Below, piece after piece: positions 19,482-28,303 of a stretch of DNA of 64,000 nt (the first letter of the stretch is position 1; each line of letters begins with the position of its first letter). A program made the position numbers and the translations under genes. The stretch spans positions 25,133-89,132 of the forward strand of contig JAERTH010000156.1 in NCBI GenBank assembly GCA_016844955.1. Direction: 5' to 3'. Below the pieces are notes generated by a model. The model had not been told where the DNA came from and made no database searches. It saw only the letters and a list, made by a program, of their open reading frames with translations. Origin of the DNA: Fidelibacterota bacterium. GTDB lineage: Bacteria > Fidelibacterota > UBA8477 > JABMPR01.

Positions 19482-20280
19482 TGTAGTCTTTCACGTCACT
19501 TACAGGGACGGTTTCTTTTAATTCTGTGATAAAGGTTGCTGGATCCAGAGGAACCCCCTCATGCCAGATTTCAAAATGCAGGTGGGCACCTTCTGAGATG
19601 CCAGTGTTACCCATAATTGCTATTGGCTCTGCGCGATCCACTACCTGTCGTTGCCTGACCAGATTTTGTTCGTTGTGACCATAGACTGTGAGGTAGCCAT
19701 TCCCATGATCAATGATAACAGTATTTCCAAAGCGATAGGTCCAATCGGAGAAAATTACATACCCACGTCCGGCAGCTTTCACCACCCGGTCTTCAATAGA
19801 GGATAAGTCAATTCCAAGGTGATCCTGACTGAATAATCCCTCACGAACCTGAAAACCAGCATTCACAAAACCCTTGATAGGCAGGTAGGTGGGCAAATCA
19901 TCCAAAAGCCCCATGGTTTGAAAGGGTGAGAGCTCCCAATTATCAGAACTAGCTCCTGTACTGTCAACACCTTCACCCGAAAGGTTAAAATGTCCTCCAA
20001 GTGTACTTTCAATAAAGTGGTTGATTTCCTCAATTCTTTTGGTGTTCTGCAGCAAACCTGCTACATCCTGTCTTTCTCGCAAGAGATAATCATTTTCCAT
20101 TTTTACTGACTGGTATTCCATTGCTTTAGGCAAATAGTAGGTGGAGAAGAGCACAATAATGGCGATGAGAACCAAGAGCAGAATTTTGAGAATATTTACC
20201 GTGAGGGCGGTGATTGAAATGGATCTACCGTTGGTTTCGTTATCCGGTAGGATAAGAATGGTATATTTTTCGTGTTTCAT
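19474..20280 (-). CDS. Membrane-anchored M23 (LytM) endopeptidase
   Basis: A 268-residue protein. It has a short cytoplasmic N-terminus, one membrane helix (about 29-50), a periplasmic coiled coil (55-92), and an M23 domain (about 145-255). The zinc ligands are intact: HxxxD at His154/Asp158 and HLH at 233-235, with His202 in YGH. It should cut peptidoglycan cross-links and not be a degenerate regulator. The partner bactofilin is encoded directly downstream, as with other bactofilin-peptidase shape modules. The gene follows parB by 42 bp. Confidence 0.9.
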   Translation of the reverse strand: MKHEKYTILILPDNETNGRSISITALTVNILKILLLVLIAIIVLFSTYYLPKAMEYQSVKMENDYLLRERQDVAGLLQNTKRIEEINHFIESTLGGHFNLSGEGVDSTGASSDNWELSPFQTMGLLDDLPTYLPIKGFVNAGFQVREGLFSQDHLGIDLSSIEDRVVKAAGRGYVIFSDWTYRFGNTVIIDHGNGYLTVYGHNEQNLVRQRQVVDRAEPIAIMGNTGISEGAHLHFEIWHEGVPLDPATFITELKETVPVSDVKDYNG

Positions 20281-20322
20281 GGAATCCTTACTGCAGAAGA
20301 GAAATTGTACGAAACTTAGATT

Positions 20323-21210
20323 TTAAGACTTGAGAGATTGAAAAAGATCCAATAATCGATCCAGATCATCATCCCCAAAATACTCAACTTCGATAATCCC
20401 CTTCTTTTTTCCTGATTTAATCTGTACCCGCGTTCCCAATACCGTCATGAGCGATTCTTCACTTCTGGTGATGAAGACTGATTTTTTTTCAGGCTTCGTG
20501 ACCTTCTTGGGAGGTACGTCAGATTTTTCCTTCAGCTTTTTGACGTAATTTTCGGTCTCCCGAACGCTCATATTATTTCTACGTACTAGCTGAAAAATGT
20601 TCACCATTTCTTTTTCCGTTTCAAGACCAAGTAAAGCCCGTGCATGACCAGCGGAAACAACCATATTCTTTAAGGCAATCTTGATTTCAGCAGGCAATTT
20701 TAAAAGTCGCATAGAATTGGTAATTGCAGCTCGACTTTTTCCAATATTACCAGCGATTTCCTCATGGGAGAGCTGGTATTTATCGGCCAATAGCAAATAG
20801 GCTTCGGCTTCTTCCAGGGGATTCAAATTATCTCGCTGGAGATTTTCGATGAGCGCTAATTCCATCATGTCAACATCGGTATCTACCACAAGCACATGAA
20901 CAGGAATACTATCCAGACCCAGATCCTGGCAAGCACGCAGACGTCGTTCACCCGCGATAAGCTCAAACTCGCCATTAACTTCACGAACCGTCACTGGTTG
21001 AATCAACCCTTTGGCTTTAATGGAGGCTTTAAGGTCTTCAAAAGCCTGAACTGCTTTTTCAGAGTCAAAATCCTTGCGGGGCTGAAAGGGATTGGGGCGG
21101 ATATCATGTGGGGACATGCTAAGCATGGTCGTTGATTGCTCGGAAGGTGCTCCCAGTGAGTCCAGAATTGCATCCAGCCCCCGACCCAATCGTTTTGGTT
21201 TATCAGGCAT
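20323..21210 (-). CDS. parB: Chromosome partitioning protein ParB/Spo0J
   Basis: A 295-residue protein. The start at 21210 gives the canonical N-terminus MPDKPKRLGRGLDAIL and overlaps the parA stop by 8 bp. A longer frame to 21228 would add six residues inside parA. The N-terminal CTPase domain has GERRLRACQDLG and ENLQRDNLNPLEEAEAY. The helix-turn-helix follows (LSHEEIAGNIGKSRAAITNSMRLLKLP, SAGHARALL), and the C-terminal dimer domain ends at residue 295. No parS consensus was seen in the window. Confidence 0.96.
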   Translation of the reverse strand: MPDKPKRLGRGLDAILDSLGAPSEQSTTMLSMSPHDIRPNPFQPRKDFDSEKAVQAFEDLKASIKAKGLIQPVTVREVNGEFELIAGERRLRACQDLGLDSIPVHVLVVDTDVDMMELALIENLQRDNLNPLEEAEAYLLLADKYQLSHEEIAGNIGKSRAAITNSMRLLKLPAEIKIALKNMVVSAGHARALLGLETEKEMVNIFQLVRRNNMSVRETENYVKKLKEKSDVPPKKVTKPEKKSVFITRSEESLMTVLGTRVQIKSGKKKGIIEVEYFGDDDLDRLLDLFQSLKS

Positions 21211-21964
21211 TTTCCAGGACCTCTTCAACCAGGTTCATATAATTGGCGGCACCCACCGAATTGGCATCATACAGCATGATGGGTTTGCCGTGGCTGGGTG
21301 ATTCACTCAAACGAACATTTCTATTGATATAAGTTTTATACACGCGATCCTTAAAATAGGTTTTGACCTCATCTACAACCTGCTTGCTGAGATTCAATCG
21401 GCTGTCGTACATGGTCATCAGTACGCCTTCCACTACCAGGGCCTTGTTAATCGTCTTTTGCACTCTGCGAACAGTATTCAGCAACTGACCCAATCCTTCC
21501 AGCGCATAATATTCGCATTGAATGGGAATGAGGATGGAATGGGCCGCTGTAAGTGCATTTAAAGTGAGCAGGCCTAGTGAAGGCGGGCAATCAATAATTA
21601 TAAAATCGTAATTCTCTTCTACCTCAGCAATGGCGTCCTTCAGAATTCGTTCTCTGGCAATGGCTGAAACCAACTCCACCTCAGCGCCAACAAGTGATGG
21701 ACTTGAGGGAATAATATGGAGAAATGGGAGCTCATTTTTCTGCATTATATCTGGAATTGTAGCCTGTCCCAACAATACCTGATAAATACTCTGCCCGTCC
21801 ACACGTACTGGATGTCCCAGACCAGCAGTTGAATTTGCCTGGGGATCTAAATCTATTAGCAAGGTATTTTTCTCGGTCACAGCCAAACCGGCAGCCAGAT
21901 TGACCGAGGTTGTGGTTTTCCCCACACCACCCTTTTGATTGACGATGGCTATAATTTTTGCCAT
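21203..21964 (-). CDS. parA: Chromosome partitioning ATPase ParA/Soj
   Basis: A 253-residue deviant-Walker ATPase: KGGVGKTTTSVNLA (residues about 10-23), LIDLDPQANSTAGLG and FIIIDCPPSLGLLTLNAL. It lacks an N-terminal DNA-binding domain, so it is the chromosomal Soj type. It heads the co-directional run that continues through parB, the peptidase/bactofilin pair and the atp genes. Its 100-bp upstream gap must carry a promoter, but none is obvious. Confidence 0.96.
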   Translation of the reverse strand: MAKIIAIVNQKGGVGKTTTSVNLAAGLAVTEKNTLLIDLDPQANSTAGLGHPVRVDGQSIYQVLLGQATIPDIMQKNELPFLHIIPSSPSLVGAEVELVSAIARERILKDAIAEVEENYDFIIIDCPPSLGLLTLNALTAAHSILIPIQCEYYALEGLGQLLNTVRRVQKTINKALVVEGVLMTMYDSRLNLSKQVVDEVKTYFKDRVYKTYINRNVRLSESPSHGKPIMLYDANSVGAANYMNLVEEVLENA

Positions 21965-22064
21965 AAGATACTGTTTTTTAAAGACCTTTATAAATTTGGT
22001 TCAGGATGTGAATATAGTTCACCATAATATCAAAAACAACCTGTTGCTGATGACGCTTGCGGGA

Positions 22065-22964
22065 TCATTTGCTTCGCCCCAGATGTCTGAATGGCTTCAA
22101 TTCTGGAAGCGTTACCGCCAGTAAGATGATGACTGCTCCCAACAGACTTTTATTGGTCAGGGTCTCACCCAGAATGACCCAGCCCCAGATGCCGGCCAGG
22201 ATGGGGATAAGAAAGGTAGAATAGCTCATTTTCACAACACTCACCCGCTTGAGTAACCAGAAATACACGCTGAATCCCAATGCTGATCCAAAGATAGCCA
22301 GGTATAGAGTGGCACCCACTCTGAGACTTGTATATTCAATATTGAGCCAGGGCTCAGTCAGCATACCCATTACCATCAGCAAGCTAGCCCCAAGCAACAT
22401 CCCAGAAATATTTATTGCCAGAGGATCAAGATGACTCCCCTCTCGCTTGAACAGAACATTTGAATATGCAGCTGAGAATATAGAAAGTAGGATACCCAAC
22501 ATCCCCAAAGCAACCTGGGGATCAAAGTCCTGACCGCCAATATCAAAAATGAAGAACGTTCCTAAAAGCGCGCCGACCAGGCTGAAAATTTTCGCCGAAC
22601 TTATCTTTTCATTTGATAACATGAAGTGGGCATTAGCGGTAACCAGAACCGGCATGGTAGCCCATAGAATTGAAGTAATATTGCTCTCGACAAATTGCAT
22701 ACCCCAGTATGTGAGTCCATATCCCAGAAAGAAATTCCCAACACCGATTGCCAGCATCACTTTCAAATTTTCCCGGGTTGGGAAAATAGCTCTCCCTCGC
22801 AATCTTTGAATGATAATCAGTACCAGGGCCGCTATAAAAAATCGAATACCGGCAAGAAAGAATGGGGTACCACCTACACTCACTTTTATAGCCATCCAAG
22901 TGCTGCCCCAGATAAAGACCATAACGAAGTATAGCATGGGAATATTGAATAGATACTTTTTCAC
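22065..22964 (-). CDS. EamA/DMT-family transporter
   Basis: A 299-residue membrane protein with about ten hydrophobic helices in two homologous EamA halves (FVMVFIWGSTWMAIKVSVG in the first; SVVKMSYSTFLIPILAGIWGWVILGE in the second). The family exports amino acids or other small metabolites, or carries nucleotide-sugar-like substrates. The substrate is not visible. It is a single gene, separated from parA by 100 bp. Confidence 0.9.
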   Translation of the reverse strand: MKKYLFNIPMLYFVMVFIWGSTWMAIKVSVGGTPFFLAGIRFFIAALVLIIIQRLRGRAIFPTRENLKVMLAIGVGNFFLGYGLTYWGMQFVESNITSILWATMPVLVTANAHFMLSNEKISSAKIFSLVGALLGTFFIFDIGGQDFDPQVALGMLGILLSIFSAAYSNVLFKREGSHLDPLAINISGMLLGASLLMVMGMLTEPWLNIEYTSLRVGATLYLAIFGSALGFSVYFWLLKRVSVVKMSYSTFLIPILAGIWGWVILGETLTNKSLLGAVIILLAVTLPELKPFRHLGRSK

Positions 22965-23365
22965 GCGCAGAAATTAGTCTGGAAGAACTCACAGGCTATT
23001 GAATAGTTTATTGAAGTTGAGATTAATCAGCAGTTTCTCTATTTTCATTTCTGAGAATATTTCTGAATCTTAAGAAGAATTTGCCAAAGATCCTGGTAAC
23101 TCTGGTGCATTCCATTTGGCAAATCACCCGCCGCATAAACTTTTTGTGATCCTGGCTTTGTTAAAATACTGGTCCCGGCATACCGGATCATTTTTATCCC
23201 AATTTTCAATAGAGCTAATGAATATGGGAAAAACGATTTTTACTGCAAATGCGTGTTACTACCAACTTCTTGTAAAACACACAATTCACTACTATTTGCT
23301 ATTAATGTTTCTCACTTATGCTGGCATATAACTAGCAAAGCTAGATTCTAGAATATAGAATTGTT
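22965..23365. other. 401-bp intergenic region between divergent EamA and MerR-sulfur operons
   Basis: AT-rich, with no convincing gene. It carries a 10-bp perfect inverted repeat ATTTGCCAAA (23079-23088)/TTTGGCAAAT (23115-23124) separated by 26 nt, two copies of GATCCTGG (about 23089 and 23152), and palindromes just before the MerR ATG. It should hold promoters for both directions. Confidence 0.5.
23332..23354. promoter_or_regulatory. Palindromes before the merR-like start (candidate operator)
   Basis: CTAGC-AAA-GCTAG (23332-23344) is followed at once by the perfect palindrome ATTCTAGAAT (23345-23354). The block ends 11 bp before the ATG at 23366, a position fitting autoregulation by the encoded MerR-type protein. 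Confidence 0.45.
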
Positions 23366-23830
23366 ATGACCGCATCAGACATATACGACCGCCTTTCCGA
23401 CAAATCCCGACCGGTATTCACCATTGGGGTTGCTGCCGAATTGGTGGGTGTTTCTGTGCACACGCTAAGAATGTATGAGAATGAAGGTCTCATCATTCCC
23501 GAGCGCACCCAATCCCAACGCCGCCGCTATTCGCAGGTAGATATCGAACGACTCCAATGCATCCGCGTGATGATTGAGGACCGTGGTTTTAATCTGGCGG
23601 GTATACGGGGAATGATGTCCATGGCCCCATGTTGGGAGATCAAAGGTTGCAGTGAATCCGACCGCCAGAGTTGTGAGGCTTTTGAATCAGCCCTGGAACC
23701 CTGCTGGATGGTTAAGGCTAAAGCAGAAGCCTGCCAGAATGAAGTCTGTGCTGAATGTCCTGTTTACAAGGAAGTAACAACCTGCCACAATATGAAATCC
23801 TTCTTAAAAGAACATTGGAAGAATGTATGA
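23366..23830 (+). CDS. MerR-family regulator with cysteine-rich double-CW C-terminal domain
   Basis: A 154-residue protein. The N-terminal MerR winged helix (about 17-85) starts FTIGVAAELVGVSVHTLRMYENEGLI. The C-terminal half has eight cysteines (89, 95, 103, 113, 123, 128, 131, 140), including two PCW motifs at 88-90 and 112-114 and C-x2-C at 128/131. Such a cluster suits an iron-sulfur, zinc or thiol/sulfane-sulfur sensor. The stop overlaps the ATG of the next gene (ATGA), so the regulator is translationally coupled to the molybdopterin oxidoreductase operon and very probably controls it. Whether it activates or represses, and what it senses, is inference. Confidence 0.85.
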   Translation: MTASDIYDRLSDKSRPVFTIGVAAELVGVSVHTLRMYENEGLIIPERTQSQRRRYSQVDIERLQCIRVMIEDRGFNLAGIRGMMSMAPCWEIKGCSESDRQSCEAFESALEPCWMVKAKAEACQNEVCAECPVYKEVTTCHNMKSFLKEHWKNV

Positions 23831-26070
23831 GCACTAATATGGATCGTCGTGATTTTATTAAAATCGCCGGTGTGGGTGCAGGAAGCCTGGCTTTCGCAAC
23901 ACCACTATTTGATTTCTCCAAGGGAGAAGTCCTTGCTCCGGATGCTGTTCCGGGCATGTACGCCAAAAGAACTCCCACCTATTGCGAGATTTGCTTCTGG
24001 AAGTGTGCTGGATGGGTACATACCAACAAAGACGGTAAAATCTGGAAAGTTACCGGCCATGAAGATGATCCGCACTCAAATGGTCGTCTCTGTCCACGTG
24101 GCACAGGTGGCGTGGGTATGTATAATGACGAAGACAGACTCAAAACACCACTTATCCGTACTGGAGAAAGAGGTAATCAGACATTTCGTGAGGCTTCCTG
24201 GGATGAAGCGTTTACCCATATAGCAGACGGACTCAAGAAAATTGCCAAAGAACACGGTCCGGAATGTGTGGCCTTGTTTTCACATGGGTCTGGCGGAAAA
24301 TATTTTGGTGATCTACTCAAAGGGTACGGTTCAACAAATATAGCAGCGCCCTCCTATGCACAGTGTCGTGGACCGCGTGAAGTTGGCTTTATCGCCACCT
24401 TTGGTGAGGGTGTTGAGTCACCTGAACGTGTGGATATTCGAGATACTCGCTGCCTGGTTCTCCTGGGTTCACACTTTGGCGAGAACATGCATAATGGACC
24501 AGTGCAGGAAATCGCTCAGGCTACGGCCAAAGGCGCTTCCATCATAACGGTCGATCCTCGCTTCTCCACCATCGCCAGCAAATCAAAATTCTGGCTGCCC
24601 ATTAAACCTGCAACCGACATGGCCCTGCTACTGGCCTGGATGCACGTGCTCATATATGAAGGTCTTTACGACAAAGCATACATTGAAAAATACGCCTACG
24701 GTTTTGAAGACCTCAAAGCCCACGTGGCAGGGATGACCCCTGAGTGGGCCTATGGTATTACCACCATCAAACCAGAAGTCATCCGGGAAACTGCTCGTGA
24801 AATGGCCAATGCCAGTCCTCGAGTAATCATTCACCCTGGTCGCCACGTCACTTGGTATGGTGATGATTCACAGCGTTTAAGAGCAGTGGCCATGTTAAAT
24901 GCCTTATTGGGATCATGGGGTCGTCGTGGTGGTTACTATAACCCTGAAAAAGTACCCTTCAAGTCGCATCCACATCCTCCGTTTCCAAAACCTGCAAGAA
25001 CCTGGAAAGACGCTTATCCCGGTAAATTCAAGCTGGCTGGCCTGGCACTCGCATCTGGAATCTGTGATGCCACTGTGCCTACGACAGAAAGAGACTGTTC
25101 CTTTAAGGGTTGGATCGTAAATGGGACCAACCTGATTCACACCCTGCCAAATCAGGCCAATACACTGAAGGCTATCCAGGCCTTGGATCTTATGGTGGTC
25201 ATTGACACAATGCCCATGGAAATCACAGGCTATGCTGATGTTATTCTGCCTGAATGTACCTATCTGGAACGCTATGACAATATCCGGGTCAGCAAACACC
25301 GTGAGCCCACCATTGCTCTGCGTATGCCTGCAGCTCCACCCAAATGGAACACCAAACCCGCCTGGTGGATGGCCAAAGGTATCGCTGAGAAAATGGATCT
25401 GGGTCACTTCTTCCCCTGGAAAGACATTGAAGAAAAACTTGATTGGGAATTGAAACAAGTGGGGACTTCCCTGGAAGAGATGCAGCGCATCGGTGTGAAA
25501 AAGTATAAGCGCGAATACGATGACCTCTATCCCATGGAAAACCTGGATGATTTCGAATTCTACACCAATACTGGTAAAATTGAACTCTATTCCACTGCCA
25601 TGGAAGATGAAGGTTACGATCCGCTACCCAAGTATACTGCACATGAGGAGCCGCCGGAAGGTTACTATAGACTGATTTACGGTCGCGCTCCCATGCACAC
25701 CTTCAGCCGTACTGCAAACAATCCCAATCTGGTTGATCTCATGGATGAGAACAGTGTCTGGGTCAACCCCAAGGTTGCCAAGGAATGGGATCTGGAAAAC
25801 GATCAATACCTATGGCTGGAAAACCAGGATGGTATCGTCAGCAAAACCCCAATCAAAGTCCGGATAACTGAGCGTATTCGTTTTGACAGCGTATACATGG
25901 TCCATGGTTTTGGACATACAAATAATAAACTGAGCAGAGCTTTTGGTAAGGGGGCCAGCGATGCGGATCTCATCACCAAGGTTCACGTAGATCCGGTTAT
26001 GGGTGGCACAGGGATGCGAGGGAATTTTGTCACCTTCCGCTTTGAAGCCGGAGAGGAGGTGTCCTCATGA
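23827..26070 (+). CDS. Molybdopterin oxidoreductase, polysulfide/thiosulfate reductase-like catalytic subunit
   Basis: A 747-residue protein. The start at 23827 (ATG overlapping the MerR stop) places a twin-arginine signal at the N-terminus (DRRDFIKIAGVGAG, Arg7-Arg8), so it is exported folded by Tat. The [4Fe-4S] motif is C53-x2-C56-x3-C60-x28-C89, followed by PRG, and Mo-bisPGD binding motifs follow. Cys in SYAQCRGPREVG is a candidate Mo ligand, as in Psr/Phs-type enzymes. Close similarity in layout to PsrA/PhsA is supported by the downstream iron-sulfur and NrfD subunits and the sulfur-related genes. Tetrathionate or other sulfur oxyanions, or even reverse operation, remain possible. It overlaps the next gene by 4 bp. 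Confidence 0.85.
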   Translation: MSTNMDRRDFIKIAGVGAGSLAFATPLFDFSKGEVLAPDAVPGMYAKRTPTYCEICFWKCAGWVHTNKDGKIWKVTGHEDDPHSNGRLCPRGTGGVGMYNDEDRLKTPLIRTGERGNQTFREASWDEAFTHIADGLKKIAKEHGPECVALFSHGSGGKYFGDLLKGYGSTNIAAPSYAQCRGPREVGFIATFGEGVESPERVDIRDTRCLVLLGSHFGENMHNGPVQEIAQATAKGASIITVDPRFSTIASKSKFWLPIKPATDMALLLAWMHVLIYEGLYDKAYIEKYAYGFEDLKAHVAGMTPEWAYGITTIKPEVIRETAREMANASPRVIIHPGRHVTWYGDDSQRLRAVAMLNALLGSWGRRGGYYNPEKVPFKSHPHPPFPKPARTWKDAYPGKFKLAGLALASGICDATVPTTERDCSFKGWIVNGTNLIHTLPNQANTLKAIQALDLMVVIDTMPMEITGYADVILPECTYLERYDNIRVSKHREPTIALRMPAAPPKWNTKPAWWMAKGIAEKMDLGHFFPWKDIEEKLDWELKQVGTSLEEMQRIGVKKYKREYDDLYPMENLDDFEFYTNTGKIELYSTAMEDEGYDPLPKYTAHEEPPEGYYRLIYGRAPMHTFSRTANNPNLVDLMDENSVWVNPKVAKEWDLENDQYLWLENQDGIVSKTPIKVRITERIRFDSVYMVHGFGHTNNKLSRAFGKGASDADLITKVHVDPVMGGTGMRGNFVTFRFEAGEEVSS

Positions 26071-26600
26071 GATACGCAATGGCGGTAGACACCCTGAAAT
26101 GTGTCGGCTGTAGCGATTGTGTGGTTGCCTGCCAGACCGAGAACGATGTGCCTGTCGGACATTGTCGCGATTGGATCGTCGAAAAAATGACGGGTACTTA
26201 TCCAGAGTTGCAGCTAGAAATTCGCTCTGAACGCTGTAACCAATGTGCCAATGCTCCCTGTGTTAGAACCTGTCCCACTGAGGCCAGTCATTACTCAACT
26301 GGTGGCATTGTTCTGGTAGAGGAAGATGAATGTATCGGCTGCAAAGCCTGTATCACATCCTGTCCCTACGATGCACGTTTTATTCACCCCGAAGGCTACA
26401 TTGATAAATGTACTTTCTGCATCCACCGTGTTGAAAAAGGTCAGAATCCTGCTTGTGTCTCGGTTTGCCCGACCCACGCCATGATCTTTGGTGATCTGGA
26501 TGATCCCAACAGTGATATCTCAAAAGCCATGGCCACCCGGAAATGGAAATCTCTGATTCCCGAAGCCGGTACTGACCCTAAAGTATTTTATCTGTTATAG
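26067..26600 (+). CDS. Four-cluster ferredoxin subunit (PsrB/PhsB-like)
   Basis: A 177-residue electron-transfer subunit with four cysteine sets for [4Fe-4S] clusters: CVGCSDCVVAC, CNQCANAPCVRTC, CIGCKACITSC and CTFCIHRVEKGQNPACVSVC. It has no signal peptide and is expected to be carried out with the Tat-exported catalytic subunit. It is coupled to the upstream gene through an ATGA overlap and followed after 8 bp by the NrfD-type anchor. Confidence 0.92.
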   Translation: MRYAMAVDTLKCVGCSDCVVACQTENDVPVGHCRDWIVEKMTGTYPELQLEIRSERCNQCANAPCVRTCPTEASHYSTGGIVLVEEDECIGCKACITSCPYDARFIHPEGYIDKCTFCIHRVEKGQNPACVSVCPTHAMIFGDLDDPNSDISKAMATRKWKSLIPEAGTDPKVFYLL

Positions 26601-26608
26601 AGGTTGAT

Positions 26609-27550
26609 ATGATTGAAGAAATTATTACCAGTGGACGAATGAACCCCGAGATTGATCCCGTCCTCCATGTCTGGGGTTGGGAAATCCCATTCTATCTATT
26701 CCTGGGTGGTATCTCCGCCGGAATTTTGATATTCTCGGCATATTTCACACTTAGAAATCGTCAGGATGAACTACCCGTTGCTGTAAAATGGATGCCCCTA
26801 GCTGTGCCTGGACTTATCGGAATCGGACTGATTGCCCTGTTATTGGATCTCTCTCACGTCCTGTATTTCTGGCAGTTATTCACCAATATTCGTTGGGAGT
26901 CGCCCATGTCCTGGGGAGCCTGGACTCTGGGAATCATCATGCCGCTTTCCATCGCCTGGATTGCCATCTGGATTGAAGATATTTACCCAAAATGGGACTG
27001 GAAATTTGATGAAGTAAAAGCCGTAGTGAATTGGCTGAAGGATCAGCGGCGGATTATTGCTCAGATACTCATCCTGCTATCTGTAATTCTAGGTATGTAT
27101 ACTGGAATTCTGCTATCAGCTTTTAACGCCAGACCGTTCTGGAATACAAGTATACTTGGACCCCTCTTTCTTACCTCCGGATTGTCCGCCAGTGCGGCAT
27201 TGGTCTCATTTTTCTCCAGAACTGAGGTTGAGAAGCGACTGTTCACCCGAATAGATATCATCCTCATCGGTATTGAGCTGTTCATGATTGTTCATCTTTT
27301 CATGGGACATCTGGCAGGAACACAGGTCCACATTGCCGCGGCTCAAATGTTCCTGGGGGGGGCTTACACTGTACCGTTCTGGATTTTTGTGGTGGGTATG
27401 GGACTTATCCTGCCCTTCATCCTGGAGCTGCTTGAGTTGAAACATAAATTTGTACCGGCTATCGTACCAGTAGTGCTGATTGTAGCTGGAAACCTCATGC
27501 TGCGTTTTATCGTAGTAAATGCTGGCCAGGCCAGTCGCTGGTTGTATTAA
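26609..27550 (+). CDS. NrfD/PsrC-family membrane anchor subunit
   Basis: A 313-residue protein with eight to nine membrane helices (e.g. IPFYLFLGGISAGILIFSAYF near residue 25, PLAVPGLIGIGLIALLLDLSH near 60). These are the quinone-reactive anchor features of the NrfD family. It completes the three-subunit quinol:sulfur-compound oxidoreductase. It lacks heme ligation motifs. After it comes a 234-bp repeat-bearing gap before the YeeE genes. Confidence 0.92.
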   Translation: MIEEIITSGRMNPEIDPVLHVWGWEIPFYLFLGGISAGILIFSAYFTLRNRQDELPVAVKWMPLAVPGLIGIGLIALLLDLSHVLYFWQLFTNIRWESPMSWGAWTLGIIMPLSIAWIAIWIEDIYPKWDWKFDEVKAVVNWLKDQRRIIAQILILLSVILGMYTGILLSAFNARPFWNTSILGPLFLTSGLSASAALVSFFSRTEVEKRLFTRIDIILIGIELFMIVHLFMGHLAGTQVHIAAAQMFLGGAYTVPFWIFVVGMGLILPFILELLELKHKFVPAIVPVVLIVAGNLMLRFIVVNAGQASRWLY

Positions 27551-27562
27551 AAATGACAGTTC

Positions 27563-27745
27563 ACCACCAAAGCACTAAGGCACAAAATTCCACAAAATAT
27601 AGTCTTGTGTTTCTCTACGCCCTAGTGCCTTCGTGGTCAATAAATACGAGTACTCAGACAAAAAATATTCATCACAAAAACTCAAAGATACCAAGCGCTA
27701 CAAAATGTGCCTTTGTGAGTGTTTGTGGCTTAGTGCCTTTGTGGT
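27563..27745. repeat. Two tandem copies of a palindromic dispersed repeat
   Basis: Two imperfect hairpins. The right arms, at 27621-27637 (CCTAGTGCCTTCGTGGT) and 27729-27745 (CTTAGTGCCTTTGTGGT), differ at 2 of 17 bases. The left arm at 27563-27580 (ACCACCAAAGCACTAAGG) is their near reverse complement. The style matches the 'CACAAAG-CACTAAG' palindromes scattered in many bacterial genomes. They sit inside the sulfur operon, between the NrfD and YeeE genes. Confidence 0.65.
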
Positions 27746-27784
27746 AAAAATAATTGATGATAAATTGAATAAAGGGTTATTGAA

Positions 27785-28294
27785 ATGAAAACAAAGTACA
27801 TGAATCCCTACCTGGCGGGTGTCTTGTTGGGAACTGTGCTCCTCATGGCTTTCTTTTTCTCCGGCCGTGGGCTGGGGGCAAGTGGTGGCGTGAAGAGTAT
27901 GGTAGTAGCCGCAGTCGATGTGGCCGCACCTGAACATACTGCAAATTCTGAATACTATTCCAAATATGTCGGTGAGGGTAAATCACCAATGAAAGCATGG
28001 CTGGTATTCGAGATGATCGGTGTCTTAGTTGGTGGATTCCTCTCAGGAGCATTCTCAGGCCGTTTGAATTGGAAAATCGAACATTTCCCCGGTATCACCG
28101 CGAATCGACGATTGATCTTCGCTGGAATGGGTGGAATTCTATTCGGATTTGGATCACAGCTGGGTCGTGGATGTACCAGCGGATCAGCACTCACTGGCAT
28201 GGCTAATCTTTCCGTGGCTGGTTTTGTCTCTATGATGGCTATTTTTGGAACTGCCTTCGCACTGGCATACTTCCTTAGAAAAAATTGGATATAG
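27785..28294 (+). CDS. YeeE/YedE-family (DUF395) transporter half, N-terminal type
   Basis: A 169-residue membrane protein: MNPYLAGVLLGTVLLMAFFFSGRGLGASG at the start, then GSQLGRGCTSGSALTGMANLS with the conserved cysteine of the YeeE/TsuA thiosulfate-uptake family. In that family a full transporter has two such halves; here the other half is the next gene (9 bp downstream). It has about four membrane helices. Thiosulfate or another sulfur compound is the expected cargo, which fits the reductase genes upstream. Confidence 0.88.
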   Translation: MKTKYMNPYLAGVLLGTVLLMAFFFSGRGLGASGGVKSMVVAAVDVAAPEHTANSEYYSKYVGEGKSPMKAWLVFEMIGVLVGGFLSGAFSGRLNWKIEHFPGITANRRLIFAGMGGILFGFGSQLGRGCTSGSALTGMANLSVAGFVSMMAIFGTAFALAYFLRKNWI

Positions 28295-28303
28295 GAGTCA
28301 ATT

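Noticed and set aside
20323..21964. Search for a parS site near parAB
   Set aside because: No match to the TGTTTCACGTGAAACA-type consensus was seen by eye in parAB or the nearby spacers; sites may lie elsewhere.
24913..25458. Minus-strand 181-codon frame inside the molybdoenzyme gene
   Set aside because: Antisense shadow; the plus-strand protein is fully explained.
27553..27747. Plus-strand 64-codon frame after the NrfD gene
   Set aside because: It lies entirely in palindromic repeat DNA and has no ribosome-binding site.
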